A stretch of 64,000 bases of DNA from Anaerocolumna jejuensis DSM 15929 (GCF_900142215.1 NZ_FRAC01000014.1:128468-192467); one strand, 5' to 3'. Positions 1 through 9,303 are shown, counted from the first letter of the stretch. Notes: a model not told the origin generated them from the sequence alone. Translations and numbers: made by a program.

Positions 1-591
1 GGAGGTAATCTTTCCGGGAATACCACCCAGGCCTTCCTTTATCAGCTGTTTCAGGGACCAGCCGGCACAGTAGCCTGTTAACATGGATAAATCATGCAGA
101 TGGATATCCGCATTTCGATGAGCAGCGGCAATCTCCTCATCATAGATTTCAGACAGCCAGTAATTTGCTGTAACAGAACCGGAATTATGCAGTATCAGGC
201 CTCCCACGGAATAAGTCACGGTGGAATTCTCTTTTACACGCCAGTCCTCTTCTTTTACATAGCTGTTGACAATTTCCTTATAATCCAGAATAGTGGATTT
301 CATATTACGGATTTTTTCCCTGTTTTTACGGTACAGGATGTATGCCTTGGCTACATCCGTATAGCCTGTCTGCTCCAGCACATGCTCCACGCTGTCCTGT
401 ACATCCTCCACTGAAATCTTATCATCCTTCGCTTTTAGCTGAAAATCTGCCGTTACTCTTAAGGTCAGCAGATTAATGATATCTCCCGTATAAACTTTTT
501 CTGTTGCCTTAAAGGCCTTTTCAATTGCCGCAGAAATTTTGGAAAGATTAAAGTCTGCTATCTCTCCATCCCGTTTTACTACCTGAATCAT
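1..591 (-). CDS. nrdD: Anaerobic ribonucleoside-triphosphate reductase, N-terminal part (runs off the window)
   Basis: The class III ribonucleotide reductase makes dNTPs from NTPs under anaerobic conditions using a glycyl radical installed by NrdG. Only about 197 N-terminal residues are inside the window. They begin MIQVVKRDGEIADFNLSKIS, which is the ATP-cone allosteric domain (about residues 1-95), followed by the start of the catalytic domain (NADIHLHDL near residue 165). The ATG at 589-591 is preceded by a GGGGG Shine-Dalgarno. The 3' part and glycyl-radical motif lie before base 1. A paired NrdR operator about 210 bases upstream supports both the identity and the regulation. The assignment is firm; only completeness is unknown. 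Confidence 0.93.
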   Translation of the reverse strand, partial: MIQVVKRDGEIADFNLSKISAAIEKAFKATEKVYTGDIINLLTLRVTADFQLKAKDDKISVEDVQDSVEHVLEQTGYTDVAKAYILYRKNREKIRNMKSTILDYKEIVNSYVKEEDWRVKENSTVTYSVGGLILHNSGSVTANYWLSEIYDEEIAAAHRNADIHLHDLSMLTGYCAGWSLKQLIKEGLGGIPGKITS

Positions 592-628
592 GATAATCCC
601 CCTTTTAATTTCGACAAGCCGCCAATAT

Positions 629-700
629 AGACTACAACGTGATACCATGGATGCAGTTTCGGCCCCATTGCCCCGCTGTCATCACAGTATCACGTAGTCT
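629..700 (-). promoter_or_regulatory. Structured leader hairpin upstream of nrdD
   Basis: A 14-bp stem with a two-base bulge (AGACTAC-AA-CGTGATAC pairing with GTATCACGTAGTCT) encloses about 40 bases, within which GATG/CATC and CAG/CTG can form an inner stem around a G-rich loop. It lies between the NrdR operator and the nrdD ribosome-binding site. I do not recognise a known riboswitch class; there is no B12-box. It could be an unknown cis-regulatory RNA. Confidence 0.4.
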
Positions 701-797
701 GATTTCCAATAAGCTGACTTTTAAATTGTTCTATGTACATCCGGTGTTAACCGCTTATTAGAATAATAGCAAAATTTTCATTTCTAGTCAATATAAA

Positions 798-847
798 AAT
801 ACTATATATATTATTTAATTATACAAACTAAACTATATATAGTATTT
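798..847 (-). promoter_or_regulatory. Tandem NrdR boxes
   Basis: Two copies of the NrdR palindrome (core CWATATATWG) lie exactly 31 bp apart: CTATATATAT at 802-811 and CTATATATAG at 833-842, the second being a perfect match. A spacing of about three helical turns is the hallmark of NrdR operators. The rest of 592-1000 is AT-rich intergenic DNA in which I see no gene. Confidence 0.75.
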
Positions 848-1000
848 TTATATAGTGCCTATTACCTATTTATCTTTATGATATCAGACACTTTTTATAT
901 TAATTTTTATTTTTTTAATTACTTACTTAATTGCCGCTGTTACTCAAATTTCTCATAATATTTTAGCTGTTTAAACAATTAAACCAAAGTGCTCCATAGC

Positions 1001-2245
1001 TTATATCATACCGCAGACATCCTTTGGAACATATGCCTTTACAAAAATACCGTCTTCCCTGTAATCTTCACAAAGCAGCTGCCCGTATTTACGGATCAGC
1101 TGTATTTTCCCAGCATCCTGATAGGAAAATACTCTTTCTATCAATACCTTCCGTTCTCTAAGAAGTTCTTCCAGTATATTTAAGAGTTCCTCCAGACCTT
1201 TGTTTTCCTTTGCGGAAATCTTTAAGGTTCTGTCTGCTTTAAAATCCTTGATTATGGTATCCGTAAGAAGCAAATCCTGTTTGTTAAAAAGGGTTATAAC
1301 TGTTTTATCCTTAATGCCAAGATTCTTAAGTGTCTCATAAACCACATGCATCTGCTTGTAGGCAGAAGGGTTGGAGCTGTCCACCACATGGAGTATCATA
1401 TCCGCATACTTGGCTTCCTCCAGGGTACTGCGGAAGGCTTCTATTAAATGATGGGGAAGCTTTCTTATAAAGCCTACCGTATCTGTCAGGAGCACCTGTT
1501 CGCCGCCGGGAAGCACGATATTTCTTGTTGTCGGGTCCAGAGTTGCAAACAGTTTATCCTCTTCCAGTACCCCTGCACCTGTCAGATGGTTCAACAGAGT
1601 GGATTTTCCTGCGTTGGTATAGCCTACGATGGCAATTACCGGTATCGGATTTTTACTCCTTAATTCTCTGGTAGTCTCTCTGACCTGCTTTACATCGGTA
1701 AGCTCCCTGTTAAGCTGCGAAATCCGGTCCCTTATCAACCGCCTGTCAACCTCCAGCTTTTTCTCGCCGGGGCCTCTGGTTCCGATACCGCCTCCAAGAC
1801 GGGAGAGTGAATTTCTCATACCTACCAGACGGGTGGAACGGTACTTTAATTGAGCCAGCTCTACCTGAATTTTCCCTTCCTTTGTTACTGCATGCTGGGC
1901 AAAGATATCAAGTATCAGCATGGTACGGTCCATTACCTTCATCTGAAGGGCATCCTCCAAATTCTTAAGCTGGGCCGGTGAAAGCTCATCATCGCAGATC
2001 ACACCGGTGGCACCCAGGCTTTCTGCCAATTCTTTTACTTCCTCAATCTTACCCTTTCCGATATAAGTGCCGGGATGGACACTTTCCCTGTTTTGTATGA
2101 CCCTGTCAAGGGTTACGGCACCTGCCGTTTTGGCAAGCTCCTTCAGCTCCTCCAGGGAATCCTCCGTATCGTCTCCGGGACCGGTCTCCACGCCCACTAA
2201 TATCAGGCGCTCCTCCTGCTCTTTTATTTCATATAATTCACTCAT
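1001..2245 (-). CDS. hflX: GTPase HflX
   Basis: Ribosome-associated GTPase that splits or rescues stalled 70S ribosomes under stress. At 414 aa it has the normal length. It carries the HflX N-terminal domain (about 1-200, with the Gly-rich RLGGGIGTRGPGE segment near 149-161), then a G domain with G1 GYTNAGKST at 208-216, G3 DTVGF near 255 and G4 NKQD. Start: ATG at 2245 with AAGGAGA 11 bases upstream. It lies 17 bases after the TPR lipoprotein gene on the same strand and is probably co-transcribed with it. Confidence 0.95.
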   Translation of the reverse strand: MSELYEIKEQEERLILVGVETGPGDDTEDSLEELKELAKTAGAVTLDRVIQNRESVHPGTYIGKGKIEEVKELAESLGATGVICDDELSPAQLKNLEDALQMKVMDRTMLILDIFAQHAVTKEGKIQVELAQLKYRSTRLVGMRNSLSRLGGGIGTRGPGEKKLEVDRRLIRDRISQLNRELTDVKQVRETTRELRSKNPIPVIAIVGYTNAGKSTLLNHLTGAGVLEEDKLFATLDPTTRNIVLPGGEQVLLTDTVGFIRKLPHHLIEAFRSTLEEAKYADMILHVVDSSNPSAYKQMHVVYETLKNLGIKDKTVITLFNKQDLLLTDTIIKDFKADRTLKISAKENKGLEELLNILEELLRERKVLIERVFSYQDAGKIQLIRKYGQLLCEDYREDGIFVKAYVPKDVCGMI

Positions 2246-2262
2246 GCTATTTAAAATCTCCT

Positions 2263-3555
2263 TTATTTCCCGTCTTTTGGAATGGTCACGGTATTCGAGA
2301 GCCTGCTGTTCAAAAATACTTCCTCTTTTTTGGCACCTTCATCCTCCGGGTATTCCTTTCTGTATTCCTTTATCAGCTTATAAGCTTCCTCGTATCTGTC
2401 CAGATGTTCATAAACAACTATCTGGCTGCGCTTCAGGTTCTGATTTACATCCACATCATTTACCTTAATACCGTCCTCAACGTAGCCAAGAGCATCCTTG
2501 TAATTTTTAAGCTTTATCAAGCAGTCTGCAACCCGGTTATATGCATCTCCCTTATCTCTTCCTTCATCGGATTCTATATATTTTTTATAATTTTGGACGG
2601 CATTCTCATAATCCTTTTTATTTTCATAAATAAGGCCAAGATAGTAATAACTTTCGGTAAATCCATTACCAAAGGCTTCCCCGAACATCTGCAGGGCCGT
2701 ATCAGTATCTCCTTTATAATACATTACCTTTGCCATATTGAATTTATCTTCTTCCGTTGTACCGTTAATAGCCGCGGCCTTGCTTAATACTTCCTTTGCT
2801 CCCGCTTCATCCTTCCCGTCAAGCATCAGAAAATACTTTCCAAAGTAATAATCATAGTTATGGGGTTCAAGCTTAATGGCTTTATCATAATCTGCCAGGC
2901 TTTTCTTATAATCTCCCATTCTGCAATAGATATCCCCTCTGGTCTTATAAGCATCTCCGTTGTTCTTATTGGCTTCTATAATCTTCGTATAAGTGGCTGC
3001 CGCCTCCTTATACAGACCTGCCTTCGCCTGGGCCATACCCTTATAGGATAAAATGTCCCGATTGATATCCTCTAATTCATTAATGGCAAGAGCCTTATCA
3101 AATTTTTCGATAGCCGCTTTATAATCATGTACCTTATAATAAGCTATCCCTTCGCCTCTGTAGGCTTGTTTATTGTTCTTTCGTACAATGGCATTATCCT
3201 TATCCAGTATGCTGCGCTCAAAATATGCGATTGCATCATCATACTTCTGCTGCTGTATCAGATTCATGGCATAGCTGATATAATAATCCGCTCTTTCCTT
3301 ATTTTCTTCCATTGCCTTTTTCAGGCTTGCATCTGCCTTTTCATAATTGCCGCTGTTAAAATAGGCCATTCCTTCTTTATAATAATCTTTGGCGGATTTT
3401 GCTCCGCAGCCGGAAAGGAAAAGTGATGAGGCTAAAACCATAATCCCGCAAGCCATCCATTTAAAACTTTTCACCTTAAAGCTCCTGCAGCCTTTCAGCA
3501 TCCTGTCCTTTTCCTTTTGTTCACTATACTTTCCATCCTGTATTCTCTGACGCAT
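2263..3555 (-). CDS. TPR-repeat lipoprotein
   Basis: Predicted surface-anchored scaffold of 430 aa. A charged N-terminus is followed by a hydrophobic stretch ending in the lipobox LSGC (Cys about residue 50). Successive tetratricopeptide repeats then fill the rest (for example YYKEGMAYFNSGNYEKAD, GDIYCRMGDYKKSLADYDKA). The first ATG has AGAGGA at good spacing; an internal ATG (MLKGC) would give a more ordinary signal peptide, so the start is uncertain. It precedes hflX by 17 bases. TPRs suggest protein-protein binding; the partner is unknown. Confidence 0.85.
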   Translation of the reverse strand: MRQRIQDGKYSEQKEKDRMLKGCRSFKVKSFKWMACGIMVLASSLFLSGCGAKSAKDYYKEGMAYFNSGNYEKADASLKKAMEENKERADYYISYAMNLIQQQKYDDAIAYFERSILDKDNAIVRKNNKQAYRGEGIAYYKVHDYKAAIEKFDKALAINELEDINRDILSYKGMAQAKAGLYKEAAATYTKIIEANKNNGDAYKTRGDIYCRMGDYKKSLADYDKAIKLEPHNYDYYFGKYFLMLDGKDEAGAKEVLSKAAAINGTTEEDKFNMAKVMYYKGDTDTALQMFGEAFGNGFTESYYYLGLIYENKKDYENAVQNYKKYIESDEGRDKGDAYNRVADCLIKLKNYKDALGYVEDGIKVNDVDVNQNLKRSQIVVYEHLDRYEEAYKLIKEYRKEYPEDEGAKKEEVFLNSRLSNTVTIPKDGK

Positions 3556-3675
3556 TCTATATCCTCTTTTCTACAAATCAAAATCAAGCTTCCCTGTTCC
3601 TCTTATTAAGCGTCTATTTATTAGTCTATTCAAATTATCCAAAAAGTACTCTGATTTGTCAAGTAAATAAGGAAC

Positions 3676-3728
3676 GAAAAAGAGCTATTGAAAACAGCTT
3701 GCATACGCAAAGCTGTTTCAATAGCTCC
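3676..3728 (-). terminator. Rho-independent terminator after the dehydrogenase operon
   Basis: An inverted repeat (GAGCTATTGAAAACAGCTT against AAGCTGTTTCAATAGCTC) is followed on the reverse strand by CTTTTTCG. It lies just downstream of the last gene of the Gfo/Idh cluster. Confidence 0.8.
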
Positions 3729-3776
3729 TGTCAGGCCATTTTCCACTTTCATTCCAAAAGGCTGAAAAGGCAGGAA

Positions 3777-4856
3777 TTAATCAAAATAAACTGTCTTTCC
3801 GGTTCTTCCGGCTTCGTAAATAGCTTCCAGAACCTGTGTAACCACAAGTGCCTGTTCGGGTTTAACCACCAGGGCTTCCCCTTTAGTAATCGCATTGTAG
3901 AAAGTCCTTTGTTCAATATCGGAATCTTTCTCGGATACGCCGTCATAGAAAGCGACTCCGCCGGAGGCCAGATCCGGTTTCTCTACACACTGCTTGTTGT
4001 ACTGCACTCTATTAATTCTTAAGCCATCCTTCATATCAGCACCGGCTTTTGTTCCGCAAAGGCTTACTTTAGCCTCATCCACCTCCAGGGTGTTTAATGC
4101 CCAGGAAGCTTCCAGATGGATGGTTGCGCCATTCTTCATCTTAATGAAGCCGAAAGCAGAATCCTCAACCGTAAAGATTTCCGGGTCCCAATCCCCCCAG
4201 GCATTGCCCTGCTCTTTCTGGTCTGCCAGCTTACGGTATACAGAACCGGTTACGGATTCTACTTCATAGTTATTCATCATCCAGAGAGTTAAATCCAATG
4301 CATGGGTTCCGATATCAATTAAGGGACCTCCGCCCTGCTCTTCCTCGTTCAGGAAAACACCCCAGGTAGGTACTGCTCTTCTTCTGACAGCATGGGCTCT
4401 TGCATAGTAAATTTCGCCAAGGTCATCATTTTCGCAGGCTCTCTTAAGGTAAGTGGAATCTCCACGGTATCTGTTCTGATAGCCAATGGTTAGAATCTTG
4501 CCGGTTTTCTTGGCGGTCTCTACCATTTTCCTGGCATCGGCATAGGTCTTTGCCATGGGCTTTTCACACATCACGTGCTTGTCGGCTTCCATTGCATCAA
4601 TGGAAATAAAGGCATGGGATTTATTTGGAGTTAATACATATACTGCTGTAATATCCTTTTCCTTTAAGAGCTCCTTATAATCTGTAAATATCCTGGAGCT
4701 TTCCGTACCATACTCTTCTTTTGCTTTTTCTGCTTTTTCCTTCACCAAATCGCAGAAAGCAACAATCTCAAAATTACCGTTTTTCTTTATGGCAGGCAGG
4801 TGCTTTCCGTTCGCAATTCCACCGCAGCCGATAATGCCAATCTTAACTTTCTCCAT
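3777..4856 (-). CDS. Gfo/Idh/MocA family NAD(P)-dependent sugar oxidoreductase
   Basis: Oxidises or reduces a hydroxyl of a sugar, polyol or sugar acid with a nicotinamide cofactor. The 359 aa contain an N-terminal Rossmann fold (KIGIIGCGGIANGKHLPA, dinucleotide-binding Gly motif at 7-12), the family CEKPMAKT motif near residue 96 that holds the catalytic Lys, and a C-terminal Gfo/Idh domain with a GPLIDIGTHALDL segment. The Shine-Dalgarno GAGAGG precedes the ATG. It is the distal gene of a reverse-strand run AraC - isomerase - dehydrogenase - dehydrogenase, with a LacI-type palindrome in front of it. The substrate cannot be read from sequence. Confidence 0.88.
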   Translation of the reverse strand: MEKVKIGIIGCGGIANGKHLPAIKKNGNFEIVAFCDLVKEKAEKAKEEYGTESSRIFTDYKELLKEKDITAVYVLTPNKSHAFISIDAMEADKHVMCEKPMAKTYADARKMVETAKKTGKILTIGYQNRYRGDSTYLKRACENDDLGEIYYARAHAVRRRAVPTWGVFLNEEEQGGGPLIDIGTHALDLTLWMMNNYEVESVTGSVYRKLADQKEQGNAWGDWDPEIFTVEDSAFGFIKMKNGATIHLEASWALNTLEVDEAKVSLCGTKAGADMKDGLRINRVQYNKQCVEKPDLASGGVAFYDGVSEKDSDIEQRTFYNAITKGEALVVKPEQALVVTQVLEAIYEAGRTGKTVYFD

Positions 4857-4890
4857 GATAAACCTCTCTTTTTGTAATTTATAAATACGT

Positions 4891-4902
4891 TAAACCGGTT
4901 TA
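4891..4902. promoter_or_regulatory. LacI-family operator candidate
   Basis: The perfect 12-bp palindrome TAAACCGGTTTA, with the central CG step typical of LacI/GalR operators, lies in the 70-bp gap upstream of the distal dehydrogenase. A LacI-type regulator is encoded at 48318-49343, but nothing links the two directly. Confidence 0.45.
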
Positions 4903-4926
4903 CGGTTTTTCACCAAATAATTTTAC

Positions 4927-5982
4927 CTATTCAAAGTCAATGACCTGCTTCTTTTCAGCGGATTCAAAGAGTGCTTCCATCAGCCTCATAACTCTTGCCA
5001 CCTCGGGAAGCTTAACAATAATCTCTTCCTCACCGCGAATGGTCTTCATTACATTGCGGTAGAAATCCCTGATATCACTTTTTACAACAGGCAGTTCTGC
5101 CTTAGCTATGGTATCCTCTCTTCTTGGTGCCATGGTCTTTGTAAGTCCTGCTGCCGTTATTACCGGAACAACGTCTTTTTCATTCTGGCCCTTCGCACTT
5201 ACGATTTCACCCTTAAGGCTCCAGTCCTCTATAATTGCCGTACCATTGGAACCTAGCATATACCATCTCGGCAGGTTCACAAAATTGCTGGTTCCCACTT
5301 CCACGATAACCTCTGTGCCGTTTTCAAAGAGCAGGCTTGCCGTAAAGCCGTCATCCACCAGCTGATTGGTCACATAGGTCATTGTCGTATAAACCTTTTT
5401 CAGCTTGACGCCTTCCATCATAAGCAGAATCTGGTCCAGCAAATGAACTCCCCAGTCAAGTACCATACCGCCGCCATGTTCCTTTTCCTGTCTCCAGTCT
5501 CCCGGTATTCCTCTGGAACCGTGTACTCTGGATTCAATACGGAATACTTCTCCCAGCCGGCTCTCCTTATAAATCTTCTTCATCGTAAGAAAATCTTCAT
5601 CCCAGCGCCTGTTCTGGTGAACGGTAAAAAGCATTCCCGTTTCCTTGGAAGCCTCTATCATTTCCTGTAAATCCGCAGAGCTTAAGGTTACAGGTTTTTC
5701 ACTTACCACGTTCTTGCCTGCCTTCATGGCTGCTATGGCAAGGGGCTTATGGAGGTCATTGGGCGTTGCTATAAGGCATAATTCTACGGAATTATCTCCT
5801 AAGAGCTCCTCAAAGCTGTCATAAACCTTCACATTCTTTTCTCTTGCATATTCCTGTCTTTCTTCCTTGATATCATAAATTCCTGCCAGCGTAAGCCCAT
5901 CGATGGATTCTATTAAATTTCTGTGCCAGTCTCCCATTCCTCCAAGGCCTACAATAGCAATCTTCATATCCTGCTGTGACAT
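4927..5982 (-). CDS. Gfo/Idh/MocA family NAD(P)-dependent sugar oxidoreductase
   Basis: Second sugar dehydrogenase of the cluster, 351 aa. The Rossmann motif IAIVGLGGMGDWH is at about 8-20, the catalytic-Lys motif SEKPVTL near 93-99, and GGMVLDWGVHLLDQI carries the conserved substrate-side residues. The start ATG at 5982 follows AGAGGAAGG; an alternative start (MKIAIVG) lies five codons in. It is only partly alike to its neighbour at 3777, so the two probably act on different intermediates or stereoisomers. It sits 138 bases after the isomerase gene. Confidence 0.88.
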   Translation of the reverse strand: MSQQDMKIAIVGLGGMGDWHRNLIESIDGLTLAGIYDIKEERQEYAREKNVKVYDSFEELLGDNSVELCLIATPNDLHKPLAIAAMKAGKNVVSEKPVTLSSADLQEMIEASKETGMLFTVHQNRRWDEDFLTMKKIYKESRLGEVFRIESRVHGSRGIPGDWRQEKEHGGGMVLDWGVHLLDQILLMMEGVKLKKVYTTMTYVTNQLVDDGFTASLLFENGTEVIVEVGTSNFVNLPRWYMLGSNGTAIIEDWSLKGEIVSAKGQNEKDVVPVITAAGLTKTMAPRREDTIAKAELPVVKSDIRDFYRNVMKTIRGEEEIIVKLPEVARVMRLMEALFESAEKKQVIDFE

Positions 5983-6120
5983 ATCCTTCCTCTTTCTGTA
6001 GAAGGGCTGCCGGTCACTGTCTGAAAGCAGCTTTCTTCAAGCCCTGCGCAGCTCTTTCCTTTCACTACCTTTTATGTTTTTCTTATTCTGCGGTTTTCAC
6101 TATATTGCTACTACTGATTA

Positions 6121-7089
6121 TTAAGCCCAGAACATCTGTCCGCGTTCTTCATAGATCAAAACATTCTGTAAGAACTTAATTGCTTTATTTAAGCCTTCTG
6201 CCCCCGTCATAAGACTGTCTTCATGCTCAATGCTGATAGCATAGTCATAGCCTGCCAGTCTTAATTCGGAAATCATTGCCTTCCAGTATTCCTCTCCATG
6301 ACCGTAGCCAACGGAACGGAATATCCAGGAGCGGTTGATTTCATCACCATAATGGGTGGTATCCAGAACTCCGTTTACATTGCAGTTAAGGCTGTCAATT
6401 TTGGTATCCTTTGCATGGAAATGGAAGATAGCTCCATGCTTTCCAAGCTCTCTGATGCAGACACTGGGGTCCATACCCTGCCAGATTAAATGGCTGGGAT
6501 CGAAATTTGCTCCGATTTCAGGTCCTGCTGCTTCTCTTAAGCGAAGCAGTGTTTTGGTGTTATATACGCAAAATCCCGGATGAAGCTCCAGGGCAATTTT
6601 GATTCCATGTTCCCTTGCAAAGGCTGCTTTCTTTTTCCAATAGGGAATTAACACTTCATTCCACTGATATTCCAGTGCATGAAGGTAATCCTCCGGCCAG
6701 GAGCAGGTTACCCAGTTGGGTGTCTTGTCCTCAGGACTTCCTCCCGGACAGCCGGAAAAGGTATTTACAACAGGAACTCCTATTTTTTCTGCCAAAAGGA
6801 TTGCATTGGTAAGGTCTTTATCAAAGCTGTCCGCAATTTCCTTTACCGGATGTACCATATTACCATGGGCACTGAGGGCACTTATCTGTAACTCATTTTT
6901 TGCTATGGTCTCCTTAAATTCTTTTAACTTCCCTTCGTCGTTCAAAAGAATCTCCGGGTCACAGTGTGCTTTACCGGGATGCCCGCCGCATCCGATTTCA
7001 ATCATCTGAACTCCTCTTTCATGCAGGAATTCACAGGCCTTTTCTAAAGGCATATCTCCCAATACTACTGATAATACTCCAAGTTTCAT
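6121..7089 (-). CDS. Sugar phosphate isomerase/epimerase (xylose-isomerase-like TIM barrel)
   Basis: 322 aa of the AP-endonuclease-2 / IolE-like TIM-barrel family. The family's metal ligands are visible as Glu and His along the barrel: ALELHPGF (near 166), GANFDPSHLIWQ, HFHAKDT and the C-terminal SIEHED. The start ATG at 7089 has a textbook AAGGAGG. It is clustered with two Gfo/Idh dehydrogenases, a pairing seen for inositol, keto-sugar and glucoside oxidation pathways, so it probably isomerises or epimerises the oxidised sugar. The exact substrate is unknown. Confidence 0.87.
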   Translation of the reverse strand: MKLGVLSVVLGDMPLEKACEFLHERGVQMIEIGCGGHPGKAHCDPEILLNDEGKLKEFKETIAKNELQISALSAHGNMVHPVKEIADSFDKDLTNAILLAEKIGVPVVNTFSGCPGGSPEDKTPNWVTCSWPEDYLHALEYQWNEVLIPYWKKKAAFAREHGIKIALELHPGFCVYNTKTLLRLREAAGPEIGANFDPSHLIWQGMDPSVCIRELGKHGAIFHFHAKDTKIDSLNCNVNGVLDTTHYGDEINRSWIFRSVGYGHGEEYWKAMISELRLAGYDYAISIEHEDSLMTGAEGLNKAIKFLQNVLIYEERGQMFWA

Positions 7090-7212
7090 ATGTTACCTCC
7101 TTCAATCATGCATTACATATTTCTACCTTTTTATATCTCTTTTAACATCATATAATTTCTGATAAAAAATTGCTATAGATGTATTGCTGTTTAATCATAT
7201 TATTTTGCTATT

Positions 7213-8028
7213 TCAAGCTCTGGAAGGTGGAAAACCATAGTATTTGCGAAATAGCCTTCCAAAATTGTTATAATCGGAAAATCCTACCATGACCGCTACC
7301 TCCGATATGGAATTTTCCTTTTCCTTTATGAGCTCATAGGCTTTCTTAAGCCTTACCTCATTGATATAGTTAATAGGACTCTTCCCCATACTTTCTTTGA
7401 ACAAATGACAGAAGCGGTATTCACTTAAGTGAATCAAATCCGCCAGCTCCTTATTGGTTATTGTCTCGCTGTAATTCTCCTGGATATATTGCACCACCGT
7501 ATTCAGGCGTCCAAGATTATGAAGGCGCAGGGTATTTTCTCTGGGTGACAGGCTTTCTGTAACATAATTGCGGAACAGATAGGTAATAAGGTCATAGAGC
7601 ATGCCCTTTATTGCAAGCCTGTAGCCATGCTTTCTCTCCACATCTTCCTTATAAATAGACAGGAGAATATCCCTTATTTTCTCATCATTTTCAATCAGAC
7701 TTTGAAATATTACGTTGTAATCTGCGATTTCCTTTGAAAAGGAGCTCATTTCAAATATGATAACAAGGGTGTTAAATACATCTCCCTCACTGATGCCCTC
7801 ATGAAGCACATTGCTGTTAAAGATTACAAGGCTTCCTTCCTTTACTGCTATGTTTTTTCTGTCGCAGATAAAGGCTCCCTTTCCCTTTAATACATAATTA
7901 AGCTCCAGGTGCTCATGCCAGTGGGGCGGAAAATAAACGCCGGGTTTGCGTACCCGGCTCTCAAACATCTGCACCGGGAATTCTTCGTCCTTTATAATCT
8001 TCTTTTCATATAAGCTTAAGTCACGCAT
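7213..8028 (-). CDS. AraC family transcriptional regulator
   Basis: 271 aa. An N-terminal cupin-like sensor domain (about 15-100; HWHEHLELNYVLKGKG) is followed by a C-terminal pair of HTH motifs, FCHLFKESMGKSPINYINEV and ISEVAVMVGFSDYNNFGRLF, ending GFPPSRA. Its position at the head of the reverse-strand sugar cluster suggests it activates the isomerase and dehydrogenase genes in response to their substrate. The 123-bp gap to the isomerase gene has room for a separate promoter. Confidence 0.92.
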   Translation of the reverse strand: MRDLSLYEKKIIKDEEFPVQMFESRVRKPGVYFPPHWHEHLELNYVLKGKGAFICDRKNIAVKEGSLVIFNSNVLHEGISEGDVFNTLVIIFEMSSFSKEIADYNVIFQSLIENDEKIRDILLSIYKEDVERKHGYRLAIKGMLYDLITYLFRNYVTESLSPRENTLRLHNLGRLNTVVQYIQENYSETITNKELADLIHLSEYRFCHLFKESMGKSPINYINEVRLKKAYELIKEKENSISEVAVMVGFSDYNNFGRLFRKYYGFPPSRA

Positions 8029-8226
8029 GTCCTACCTCATTCTTTCATACGGTTAAGTTATTTATTTTATTATAATATATAGAAAAAATAATTGTAAAGC
8101 CCATCCTTCAAAGAGATTGACTTTTTATCTCAACTCGATTGGCTGGTAGAATGCTCCTAATGGGATGCCTTTATAAACGAAAATTTCTTGCTCCATATGC
8201 TGATTTATGTTAAGAAAAGAAAGTTA

Positions 8227-8255
8227 TTGACAAAAAAAGGGACAGATAGTAACAT
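8227..8255 (+). promoter_or_regulatory. Sigma-A-type promoter for the secreted Ig-like protein pair
   Basis: TTGACA at 8227-8232, a 17-bp spacer and TAACAT at 8250-8255 lie 78 bases before the start codon at 8334. The rest of the 8029-8333 gap shows no gene. Confidence 0.5.
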
Positions 8256-8333
8256 TATTTGGAAGACTATATCTGAATGTATATGTTTTGCAGTAATTTC
8301 TATACGAATATAAACAAAATAAAGAGGTGGGGT

Positions 8334-9272
8334 ATGAAAAGAGCAAAAAGATTATTGATACAGATACTGGTATTAGTTTTACTTCTGTGCAATTATCCGG
8401 CACTGGAAGTAAAAGCAATCAATACATTGGATGAATTGTTTTATGTGGGCCAGCATTACAACTATACTTTTTTAAGAATTGGGAGGATTATCAAAGCAGA
8501 CAGCAGTAATAAAAAGGTGGCAATACTTTCCGATGTATCTACTGGTGATATCGATTTAGTAGCAAAAGCACCGGGAAAGTCTACAATAACGATAAAAGGT
8601 GAGGCCTATACCTATACAATTAATTTGACCGTAAAGAAAATGGATGTGACAGCAAAGTTCTATAAAAGACTTCCTGGCGGAAATTATATAATAAAAGTTA
8701 CCAACAATACGAAAGGCTTTTTCCAAAGAGTTTACTTCACGGCAGTTTTCAGATCCTCTGACGGTGAATTTATGGATTATGACTCTGAAAGGGTAATAGC
8801 CATGGAGCTAATTCCCGGAAAGACCTATTATACAATATACAAACCACTGAATGATTGCGATTTTGATTTGTCAAAGAGTACTTTGGAAGTAAATAATTTT
8901 GATACCGAATTATTATTTACAGGTATTAAATATACAGATTACAGCGCGAAAATAAAGCTGACTGATTTAAACAAAGGAGTAATAGATTCCTCTGATAGTA
9001 AGATCACTGTTGAAGTTAAAAATAATTCTGCAAAGGCAGTCACAGCTTTTGTCCAAGTCTGCTGGTATAATGAAAATGGGGATATGGTTTATGCAGATTA
9101 TTATAGCAAAAATTTGAAACAAAAAGGGACGGGTAAGGTTACTATCGATACACCGGATAAGAACTATGGCGCAGTAAGCTATAGTATAGCCGGCTATGCA
9201 TATAATGTATACAGACCCACACTCCAAGATATGCCAATTGATATTCCAATAATACATACAAACGGCAAGTAG
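8334..9272 (+). CDS. Secreted protein with bacterial Ig-like (BIG2-type) domain
   Basis: 312 aa. The ATG at 8334 is preceded by AGAGGTGGGG and starts a clear signal peptide (MKRAKRLLIQILVLVLLLC, ending near VKA). Residues about 30-100 look like a BIG2 fold, with the typical APGKSTITIKG strand turn. The rest is beta-rich (FYKRLPGGNYIIKVTN, VEVKNNSAKAVTAFVQV) and resembles a CARDB/FxLYD-like domain about how a quantity changes outside the cell. No enzyme motif is seen. It is co-directional with 9304 at 31 bp and probably forms an operon with it. Likely a surface or exported adhesion/structural protein. Confidence 0.7.
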   Translation: MKRAKRLLIQILVLVLLLCNYPALEVKAINTLDELFYVGQHYNYTFLRIGRIIKADSSNKKVAILSDVSTGDIDLVAKAPGKSTITIKGEAYTYTINLTVKKMDVTAKFYKRLPGGNYIIKVTNNTKGFFQRVYFTAVFRSSDGEFMDYDSERVIAMELIPGKTYYTIYKPLNDCDFDLSKSTLEVNNFDTELLFTGIKYTDYSAKIKLTDLNKGVIDSSDSKITVEVKNNSAKAVTAFVQVCWYNENGDMVYADYYSKNLKQKGTGKVTIDTPDKNYGAVSYSIAGYAYNVYRPTLQDMPIDIPIIHTNGK

Positions 9273-9303
9273 GCCAAGATGACTCTCAAAGGGGGATTAA
9301 TTT

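Noticed and set aside
629..700. Adenosylcobalamin riboswitch upstream of nrdD
   Set aside because: The conserved B12-box core and multi-helix layout are absent.
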